A stretch of DNA of 64,000 bases from Nocardioidaceae bacterium (lineage in GTDB: Bacteria > Actinomycetota > Actinomycetes > Propionibacteriales > Nocardioidaceae), in assembly GCA_018672315.1 (NCBI GenBank), contig CP076053.1, positions 558,001 through 622,000 of the forward strand, in the 5' to 3' direction. Under the pieces are notes generated by a model. The model saw nothing but the letters and a program-made list of their open reading frames with translations, searched no databases and was not told the DNA's origin. This document shows, piece after piece, positions 55,791-62,547 of this stretch (positions are counted from its first letter, which is position 1; every line of letters starts with the position of its first letter). The position numbers were made by a program, and so were the translations under genes.

Positions 55791-57225
55791 AAGACCTGTG
55801 GACGGCGTGTTCACGCGACTTGTTGATCACCTCCTGATTCGGCGGCCGGGTCGTCGTCTCGTTCGACCAGGACCCCGTTCTTGAACGTCGCGCCGGCACG
55901 GACAAGCGCGACGAGGTGAGGTGCGTTGACGGCACGCCACCGGGCTTGTGCGGACTCGATGAGTTTGAACGCCATCGCGATACCCGCGGCGCGCGAGCCG
56001 GGGCCCTTGGTGACGCGCTGACGCAGCCGCACGGTCGCGAACGTCGACTCGATCGGGTTCGTGGTCCGCAGATGAACCCAGTGCTCGGCCGGGTAGTCGT
56101 AGAACTCCAGCAGCACGTCGAGGTCGTCGGTGATCTTCGCGACCGCCTTGGGCCACTTGACCCCGTAGTCGGCGGCGAACGCCTTCACCGCGGCGGTGGC
56201 GTGATCCTTGTCCTCGGCGTTCCAGATCTCCGTGAGAGCAGCCTTCGCGCCGGGCTGGGCGGATTTCGGGAGCGCGTTGAGGACGTTGGCGATCTTGTGG
56301 AACCAGCACCGCTGCTCGCGGGTCTCGGGGAACACGGTGCGCACGGCGGCCCAGAACCCCAGCGCTCCGTCACCGATCGCCAGGACCGGTGCCCGCATCC
56401 CGCGGCGCTTGCAGTCGCGGAGCAGGTCGGCCCACGACTCGGTCGACTCCCGGTGTCCGTCATCGAGCGCGATCAGCTCCTTCGAACCGTCGGCACGGAC
56501 ACCGATCATCACCAGCAGGCACACCTTGTCCTGCTCGAGGCGGACCTTGAGGTGGACCCCGTCGACCCACACGTAGACGTAGTCGGTGCCGCCCATCGAC
56601 CGTCGGTTGAACGCGACCGCCTCGTCCTGCCAGTCCTTCGTCAGCCGCGTGATCGTGGCCGGCGAAAGTCCCTGCGCCGAGCCGAGGAACTGAGTCAGCG
56701 CCGGGGCGAAGTCGCCCGAGGAGAGTCCGTGCAGGTAGAGCAGCGGCAACACCTCGGCGACCCGCGGCGACTTCCTGGCCCACGCCGGCAGGATCGCCGA
56801 GGCGAACCGCTTGCGCTCGCCGGTGGTCTCGTCGGTGCGCTTGTCGTTGACCCTCGGCGCGCGGACCGTGATCGCACCCGCTGCCGTGGTCACCTGTCGT
56901 TCGTTGTGGTGGCCGTTACGGACCACCAGACACCGGCCGTGCTCGTCGACCTCGTCGGCGAACGCCTCGACATAGGCAGCGACCTCGGCCCGCAGTGCCG
57001 CGGCGAGCATCTGCCGGGCGCCGTCGCGGACGATCTCATCAAGCAGCGACCCACCGGCCGCCTCATTGGACGCCGCGGCGTCGTGAACTACCTTGAGCAT
57101 TGGGTGCACCTTCCCGAGCCGGCGCGCCAACGCCGACCCTGATCCGAACTTGAGCATCGGCTCCGATCTTGCTCGGGAGGTGCGCCCGCTTCACGTCACC
57201 CCGCCGAGAGCCATCCACAGGTTCT
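55791..57225. mobile_element. IS256-family insertion sequence
   Basis: The transposase gene is framed by imperfect inverted repeats ACCTGTGGA(C/T)GGC at 55794-55806 and 57210-57222. No clear target duplication is seen, so adjacent DNA may have been deleted. The right end abuts a truncated gene fragment. Exact outer ends are approximate. Confidence 0.8.
55811..57100 (-). CDS. IS256-family (mutator-type) transposase
   Basis: A 429-residue DDE transposase. The acidic residues are in VWVDGVHLKVR, AIGDGALGFW and TTNPIESTFATVRLR, the last being the family hallmark. Further motifs NGHHNERQVTTAAG, WHxK-like CWFHKIANVLNALPK and a conserved basic tail are intact. ATG at 57100 (MLKVVHD) is preferred over an in-frame ATG at 57157 because relatives start there. 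The gene appears complete and could be active. Confidence 0.93.
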   Translation of the reverse strand: MLKVVHDAAASNEAAGGSLLDEIVRDGARQMLAAALRAEVAAYVEAFADEVDEHGRCLVVRNGHHNERQVTTAAGAITVRAPRVNDKRTDETTGERKRFASAILPAWARKSPRVAEVLPLLYLHGLSSGDFAPALTQFLGSAQGLSPATITRLTKDWQDEAVAFNRRSMGGTDYVYVWVDGVHLKVRLEQDKVCLLVMIGVRADGSKELIALDDGHRESTESWADLLRDCKRRGMRAPVLAIGDGALGFWAAVRTVFPETREQRCWFHKIANVLNALPKSAQPGAKAALTEIWNAEDKDHATAAVKAFAADYGVKWPKAVAKITDDLDVLLEFYDYPAEHWVHLRTTNPIESTFATVRLRQRVTKGPGSRAAGIAMAFKLIESAQARWRAVNAPHLVALVRAGATFKNGVLVERDDDPAAESGGDQQVA

Positions 57226-57227
57226 GA

Positions 57228-57557
57228 TCATTGCTCCCGAGCGGGGTCAGCCCCAACATCGCGGCCGTGCACCAGGCCGTGTGTGCCAACTTTCCCGAGA
57301 TCACGACGTACGGCACCTTTCGCGGCGATGGCGAGCACGCCCAAGGTATTGCCGTCGACATCATCGTCAGCGGGTCCCGGGGACAGGAAGTCGCCGACTT
57401 CGTGCGGGCCAACTTCTCCAACCTCGGCGTCAACTATGTGATCCACGCGCAGCGGATCTGGTCAGTGGATCGGGCTTCAGAGGGCTGGCGATTCATGGAG
57501 GACCGCGGCTCTGTCACGGCCAACCACTACGACCATGTTCACGTAACCACCTACTGA
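57228..57557 (+). pseudogene. truncated C-terminal ARB_07466-like domain of a cell-wall enzyme
   Basis: About 109 codons encode the conserved C-terminal domain seen on actinobacterial cell-wall hydrolases: VHQAVCANFPEITTYGTFRG, AVDIIVSGSRGQEVADF, VIHAQRIWSVDRASEGW and TANHYDHVHVTTY. The 5' end abuts the IS256 right terminus and a stop codon lies directly before it, so the N-terminal portion is lost. A possible leftover of its start (GTG 55741, GAAGGATC site, 15 codons) lies on the far side of the IS, but that link is a guess. Confidence 0.8.
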
Positions 57558-58091
57558 TCCCCTGCCGACTCGAGCCTGCCCGCGAGTGCTGTGGCGCGGT
57601 CGCGCATCTGCGCTGGATCGCACCACGGCCTCTGCCACGACATCCCCGGGTTTCGTGCGCGCAGGTGCAGTGCGGGGACCGTGCCGGGGAGCCACCCTTG
57701 GCGGCGGGGTTGGCGACAGGGCGCGCGTCGGGCATCGGAAGGTCCTCCAGCTCGGTGAGGTGCGACCGGACCGACGAATTGCCGTCGTCCCCCAGCTTCG
57801 CGTCATGGCGCTGACACCTTCCAGGTGCTCCGCCGCGACCAACACCATGCCGCCCAGCGTTCGGATCGCACCTTCGAAATGGTTGGACCTGACCTCGACA
57901 CCTTCCGCCCTTTGCGGACGGTGTGCGGCCCACGCGCGGCCCCAGCGGCGCGAGTTGCAGTCTTTGCGCAGGTCAGACCGGGTCCATTGTCAGAACTACG
58001 ACATCTGAGCGAGCGCCCGAGCGAGCTTGCTCGTTCGTGGCGCGAGCGATGATGTCGTCGTAGGAGCGAAGCTCCGAGCACGACATCTGAG
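57558..58091. other. gene-free stretch with dense inverted repeats at its right end
   Basis: No convincing gene is seen in 57558-57990. At 57996-58087, several palindromes interlock: CTACGACATC (57996-58005) with GATGTCGTCGTAG (58051-58063), and GATGTCGT...GGAGC-GAA-GCTCC...ACGACATC (58051-58087). The 13-bp ACGACATCTGAGC occurs at 57998 and 58080. A short tail of the repeat continues beyond the IS1380 element. Confidence 0.65.
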
Positions 58092-59728
58092 CCCTGATCC
58101 ACCGATGTCGAGTGGTGGCGTGAGCGTGGCGTAGAACGAGAATGCCCTCCTGAGCAGGGAGGATCTGGATTGCGACGTCCGATCCGAACCACTCAAGAGG
58201 GGCACCTCGTAAGTGAAACCTTCTCACACGATCCGGCCTGTGTTCGATGACCCGAACCTGGTGTCGGCAGCCGGTCTGGTCCCGGCGCTGCGGCTGGCCG
58301 AGTCGGCCGGGCTCTACGACCTTCTCGACGACCTGACGGTGGCCTCGCCGAACGCTGCTGCGAAGACCGCGTCGGTGGTCGGCGGGATGCTCGCCGGTGC
58401 GGATTCCATCGATGACCTCGACCTGTTGCGCCACGGTGGGATGGGCCGACTGTTCGCCGGGGTCCGGGCACCGTCGACGCTGGGCACGTTCCTGCGCTCG
58501 TTCACCCACGGGCACGTGCAGCAGCTCGACAAGATCAACGCCGGGCTGCTGGCCGGACTCGCGACCCGGGTGCCCGGCCTGCTCGCCGGTTCGGACGCGG
58601 ACGGGATTGCGTTCGTTGATGTCGACGACACCGTCCGCGAGGTCCACGGCTACGCCAAGCAGGGAGCGGCGTTCGGGTACACCGGCCAGCGCGGTCTCAA
58701 CGTCCAGCTGGCGGCGATCTCGACTCCGACCGCAGCACCAGTCATCGCCCGCGCCCGGCTCCGCAAGGGCAACACCGCTTCCGCGAGGGGCGCCGGCAGG
58801 TTGTTGGCCCAGGTGATCACGACCGCCCGCGCCGCTGGCGTGACCGGTCGGATCCTGGCGCGTGCGGACTCCGCCTACTACGGGCACGCGTTCGTCGGCA
58901 CCGCCCTGCGGCACAAGACGTGGTTCTCGGTGACCGCGCGGATGACGCCGAGCGTGACCGCGGCGATCACCAGCATCGACGCAGGTGCCTGGAAGCCGAT
59001 CGAGTACCCCAACGCGGTCTACGACGAGGACGAGCAACGCTGGGTCAGCGACGCCGAGGTCGCCGAAGTTCCCTTCGTGGCGTTCACCGGCCGCCGCAAG
59101 CGCGAGCACGTCCGGTGTCGTCTGGTCGTGCGCCGGGTCAAGCGACTCCAGCCCCTGGCATCGGACGGGACCGAGCAGGGCGAGCTGTTCGCGACCTACC
59201 GCCACCACGCCTTCATCACCAACAGCACACTTTCGACCGTCGAGGCTGATCAACGTCATCGTGACCACGCGCTGGTCGAGCAGGTCATCGCCGAGCTCAA
59301 GGATGGTCCGCTCGCGCACCTGCCGTCGGGGAAGTACGCGGCCAACGCCGCCTGGGTCTCCCATGCCGTGATCGCGTTCAACATCGCCCGCGCTACCGCG
59401 GTCGCTGCCTCGATGCGCACCGCCCGCTGGGCAACCCTGCGCACCCGGATCATCAACATCCCCGGCCGGATCGCGACCACCGGCCGGCGCCTCGTCCTGC
59501 ACCTTCCCACCCACTGGCCGTGGGCATCGCGCTGGAAACTGTTGTGGTCGACCGCGTCCGGGCCACCAGCCCTTGTCACGACCTGACCACCCAGCCAGAG
59601 ACGGCGCGACCGAGGACCTCGAAGTGGAAAAGCCGGCACCGACCGGCAGATCAGCCACGCCCCGAGACCAAGCGACGCGAAGGCTCCACCGGAATCACCG
59701 ACCACAAATCAACGGTGGTGGATCCGGG
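58092..59728. mobile_element. IS1380-family insertion sequence with target duplication
   Basis: The ends CCCTGATCCACC (58092-58103) and the complement GGTGGATCCGGG (59717-59728) form a 12-bp inverted repeat with one mismatch. The 5-bp target CTGAG is present on both sides (58087-58091 and 59729-59733). Total 1637 bp with one transposase gene. The intact duplication indicates a simple and fairly recent insertion. Confidence 0.88.
58213..59586 (+). CDS. IS1380-family transposase
   Basis: A 457-residue DDE transposase. The first Asp is in AFVDVDDTVREVHGYAKQG, the second in ILARADSAYYGHAFV, and the Glu in ALVEQVIAELKDGPLAHLPSG, all in the IS1380 order. The C-terminal NAAWVSHAVIAFNIARATA follows. 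GTG at 58213 starts the chain KPSHTIRPVFDDPNLVSAAG. It is intact and shows no frameshift. Confidence 0.94.
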   Translation: MKPSHTIRPVFDDPNLVSAAGLVPALRLAESAGLYDLLDDLTVASPNAAAKTASVVGGMLAGADSIDDLDLLRHGGMGRLFAGVRAPSTLGTFLRSFTHGHVQQLDKINAGLLAGLATRVPGLLAGSDADGIAFVDVDDTVREVHGYAKQGAAFGYTGQRGLNVQLAAISTPTAAPVIARARLRKGNTASARGAGRLLAQVITTARAAGVTGRILARADSAYYGHAFVGTALRHKTWFSVTARMTPSVTAAITSIDAGAWKPIEYPNAVYDEDEQRWVSDAEVAEVPFVAFTGRRKREHVRCRLVVRRVKRLQPLASDGTEQGELFATYRHHAFITNSTLSTVEADQRHRDHALVEQVIAELKDGPLAHLPSGKYAANAAWVSHAVIAFNIARATAVAASMRTARWATLRTRIINIPGRIATTGRRLVLHLPTHWPWASRWKLLWSTASGPPALVTT

Positions 59729-59750
59729 CTGAGCGAGCGTCGTAGTCGTT

Positions 59751-59774
59751 GAACGGCCCCTGACCTGCGGAGAC
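59751..59774 (+). repeat. right 24-bp direct repeat, putative attR of the island
   Basis: GAACGGCCCCTGACCTGCG at 59751-59769 matches the left copy exactly, then GAGAC versus AAGAC. It lies 18 bp beyond the IS1380 target duplication and forms one arm of a terminator for the next chromosomal gene. Confidence 0.65.
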
Positions 59775-59790
59775 GCGGGATCGGGGGCCG
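59754..59790 (-). terminator. stem-loop after the GH26-like gene
   Basis: CGGCCCC (59754-59760) pairs with GGGGCCG (59784-59790). It stands 21 bp behind the lipoprotein stop on the minus strand. A second small palindrome, GCGAGGC-TCA-GCCTCGC, covers that stop codon. Confidence 0.6.
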
Positions 59791-59810
59791 CTCTCGTCGT
59801 GTAGCGAGGC

Positions 59811-60983
59811 TCAGCCTCGCGGCCGGCCGTAGCGCAGCCAGTCGGGCAGGGCCGAGGTGAAGGCAGCCCGCACATCCGCCCTGCTGGTCGCGGTCCAGTC
59901 GACGACCCCACCGACCTCGGGCTCGACCTTTCGCCACTCGAACCAGTTGACCATGCGGAGCCACGGGAGCTCTGCGGCGTTGCCGGGCGCCAGCACCTGC
60001 TCCCACCAGCTCTGCTTGATCTCCAGCTCGTCGGCGCCGTCTCCGCCCGGGACGTACAGGGCTGCGGTCTCGGTGATGGCGACGGGAAGCCGCTTGGCGG
60101 ATCCGTAGGTGCGATAGAAGTCCGGGACCGCCAGCTCGTCGCCGGCCGTGCCGTCATAGGTGCCTCGCAGCATGTCGACGAACTTGCCCTGCTCCGACAC
60201 CTCGTTCTCGCCCCACGGGTAGGTCGCGCCCCAGTGGTAGAGGGACATGCCGACCCAGTCGACGTACCGGCGTCCCGGCCAGTAGGGCGCGTACGGGTCG
60301 TCCTCCTCGGTGACCGAGCCATCGCCGTCGGTGTCGAGAGCCATCGCGTCGCCGGATCCGGGATCGGCCTGATGGGCGCCGCCCGCGAAGGGGTAGCCGC
60401 CGCCGTAGTTGGGAGCCCACATGACCGCTGTCCCGGCCGCGTGCGTGTGGATGGCCGCTGCGACCCGACGGAAGGCCGCGACGTACGTCTCCGGCTGCTG
60501 TCCCCACGGGTACCAGGACCCGTTCATCTCGTGCGCGAAACGGACCACGACCGGGACACCGCTGCGGTTGTAGCCCGCCAGTTGGCGGGCCAGGGAACGT
60601 GCCCGGGCCACGGTGACCGCTGCCAAGCCGTCGTGCGGCTCCAGGGTGAGGAGGATGCGGCTCCCTTCCTCGCGTGCCTGGTCGACGGCCTGATCGGTCC
60701 ACACGCGCTCCTGGGCTGTCATCGGGAAGCCCGCGAAGGCGACGGCGATGGCCGGTCGGTGACCGAGCCGTCGCGAGTAGCGAGCCAGGGAGTCCTCGCC
60801 CCAGTCGATCGAGGCCCCGAACCACGCGGTGCCGCGCGCCGGCACCGACACGTCGTCGACCGGCGCCGCGTCCAGGTGCTTCGTCGGACGCTGCGACGGC
60901 TCGAATCCCGGCAGTGACGAGCAGGCCGTGAGGACGGCTGCGAGCGCGGCGGCCGACAGGGCGCGCCACGTCCCGGATGCCAT
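59811..60983 (-). CDS. GH26-like secreted glycosidase lipoprotein
   Basis: A 390-residue lipoprotein. The lipobox LTAC gives Cys21. The catalytic domain is of GH26 mannanase type: the acid/base Glu is in FAHEMNGSWYPWG, and the nucleophile Glu is in PVAITETAALY. Other shared motifs are MWAPNYGGGYPF and YVDWVGMSLYHWG. An Asp-rich loop DTDGDGSVTEEDD near residue 240 resembles a calcium-binding dockerin-like turn. Mannan or a related beta-glycan is the likely substrate. ATG at 60983 is chosen because the signal peptide begins there. Confidence 0.87.
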   Translation of the reverse strand: MASGTWRALSAAALAAVLTACSSLPGFEPSQRPTKHLDAAPVDDVSVPARGTAWFGASIDWGEDSLARYSRRLGHRPAIAVAFAGFPMTAQERVWTDQAVDQAREEGSRILLTLEPHDGLAAVTVARARSLARQLAGYNRSGVPVVVRFAHEMNGSWYPWGQQPETYVAAFRRVAAAIHTHAAGTAVMWAPNYGGGYPFAGGAHQADPGSGDAMALDTDGDGSVTEEDDPYAPYWPGRRYVDWVGMSLYHWGATYPWGENEVSEQGKFVDMLRGTYDGTAGDELAVPDFYRTYGSAKRLPVAITETAALYVPGGDGADELEIKQSWWEQVLAPGNAAELPWLRMVNWFEWRKVEPEVGGVVDWTATSRADVRAAFTSALPDWLRYGRPRG

Positions 60984-61215
60984 GGGATGAGGATAAATCG
61001 GGCGCAGCGACGGCGTGGCGGAACGGGCGTTCCCCCTGGAGAGATCCGGCGAAGCCTCCGGTGACGAGCACGGACATCCGTACGGCCGGGTGGTCACCCC
61101 GGCGTACGCGACCGCTCGTGCTCACCCGACGGCGCAGTGCGCCGCCGCCGGGCAGCGTCGCGAGGATCCAGCGAACCATGGCGTCGCGACGCCGTGTGTT
61201 GCTGGGCACCACCGA

Positions 61216-61587
61216 GCGCGGGTTGACCAGGTCGTGGTAGCCGAAGGCAGCTCACCCCAGCGCGCCCACGGCGTCGGCCAGGCCGGCGCCGGTGCGACTG
61301 GGCGACGCCGCCGCCAGACCGGCGGCGCAGAGCGCGTGCACCGCGTCGGTTCAGACGCCGATGGCCAGCACCTCGGGGGTGGGGCGGGCGCCCGAGAGCA
61401 CCGCCTGGGTGAGGTGACGCGCACTGAGGGCGCGGCCCACCACGATCATGGTGCGGTCGCCACCGGTCTCGACCGCGCTTCGCACCGGCTCAGGTCTGGT
61501 CAGCATCGCCACACCCCATGCGAGCCGCAACAGCTCGAGGCGGCGCCACTGCACGTCGCCGGCGGCGGGTCTCAACGCATCTCTCAC
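61216..61587 (-). pseudogene. small membrane-protein gene interrupted by two TGA codons
   Basis: From a GTG at 61587 the frame reads RDALRPAAGDVQWRRLELL and then VVGRALSARHLTQAVLSG, as in short actinobacterial membrane proteins of unknown function. TGA occurs at 61351-61353, followed in the same frame by a typical continuation TDAVHALCAAGLAAA. Another TGA at 61252-61254 precedes AAFGYHDL. Either the 78-residue upstream part is a complete protein or the gene is decayed with two nonsense codons. The continuation supports decay. It diverges from the SMP-30 gene. Confidence 0.55.
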
Positions 61588-61659
61588 ACGCCCATCATGC
61601 GGCGACGCCGACGGGGAGGTCCCGTTTGACACCACGGCCACAGCGTTGGACGGTGACCC

Positions 61660-62547
61660 ATGCCACAGATCACGCCTGTCGTCACCGACCACTCCTTCAC
61701 CGAGGGCCCCCGCTGGCACCAGGGTCGGCTGTGGTTCTCCGATTTCTACCTCGGTCGGGTCTCCTCGGTGCGCGCCGACGGCTCCGACTTCCGCGTCGAG
61801 GCGCTCGTGGACAACCAACCCTCGGGCCTCGGCTGGCTGCCCGACGGCCGCCTGCTGATCGTCTCGATGCGGGACCAGCTGGTGCTGCGCCGCGAGGACG
61901 ACGGCACCCTCGTCGAGCACGCCGACCTCAGCGGGCACGTACGCGGTCACGCCAACGACATGGTCGTCGACGCCGAGGGGCGTGCGTACGTCGGCTGCTT
62001 CGGCTTCGACCTGATGGGCGGCGCACCCATCGAGCTCGCGCCGCTCGTACGCGTCGACCCCGACGGCTCGGTCTCGGTGGTCGCCGAGGGCCTCTGGTTC
62101 CCCAACGGCATGGCCCTCACCGACGACGGCAGCACGCTTCTCGTCAACGAGACGGTCGGCAACCGCGTCTCCGCCTTCGACGTCGCCGCGGACGGGTCGC
62201 TCGGCAACCACCGTGTCTGGGCCGAGTTCGCACCGACGCCCACCGAGCGGGAGTTCGAGAAGGCCCTCGCCCAGGTGGTGCTCGCGCCCGACGGCGGCGC
62301 CCTGGACGCCGCCGGCGGCTGGTGGGTCGCCGACGCCGTCAACGGCCGCCTCGTCCGGGTCGTCGACGGGCAGGTCCAGGCCGAGATCCAGCCCGGCACC
62401 GGCGTCTTCGCCTGCACGCTCGGCGGCGACGACGGGCGTACGCTCTTCGCCTGCTGCGCGCCGGACTTCTTCGAGCACGCGCGTCGCGAGGCCACTGAGG
62501 CCTCGATCCTCGCGATCCCGGTCGAGGTGCCCGCGGCCGGTCTCTAG
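61660..62547 (+). CDS. SMP-30/gluconolactonase-family lactone hydrolase
   Basis: A 295-residue six-bladed propeller. The metal-binding Glu is in FTEGPRWHQGRLWFSDF; HANDMVVDAEGRAYVG, WFPNGMALTDDG and NETVGNRVSAFD follow. The final ADAVNGRLVRVVDG motif carries the catalytic Asp. The family opens sugar lactones or related esters. The stop overlaps the end of the convergent ABC transporter gene by 4 bp. ATG at 61660. Confidence 0.92.
   Translation: MPQITPVVTDHSFTEGPRWHQGRLWFSDFYLGRVSSVRADGSDFRVEALVDNQPSGLGWLPDGRLLIVSMRDQLVLRREDDGTLVEHADLSGHVRGHANDMVVDAEGRAYVGCFGFDLMGGAPIELAPLVRVDPDGSVSVVAEGLWFPNGMALTDDGSTLLVNETVGNRVSAFDVAADGSLGNHRVWAEFAPTPTEREFEKALAQVVLAPDGGALDAAGGWWVADAVNGRLVRVVDGQVQAEIQPGTGVFACTLGGDDGRTLFACCAPDFFEHARREATEASILAIPVEVPAAGL

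Larger units (their letters stand above)
35522..59774. mobile_element. genomic island (about 24 kb) downstream of glnA
   Basis: This block is bounded by a 24-bp direct repeat (one mismatch), has an integrase remnant at the left edge, and carries two IS elements near the right edge. Content shifts from conserved core genes to metal and redox cargo. The word GTACG/CGTAC, very common outside (about 13 by hand count in 24001-26000), is rarer inside (about 4 in 46001-48000), suggesting a foreign source. The gene order outside the block on the left matches mycobacterial core order; on the right it does not continue that order. Confidence 0.7.

Noticed and set aside
57586-58192. Overlapping open frames on both strands between the two IS elements
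   Set aside because: None has recognisable motifs, composition is atypical for coding sequence, and the right end is occupied by palindromes.
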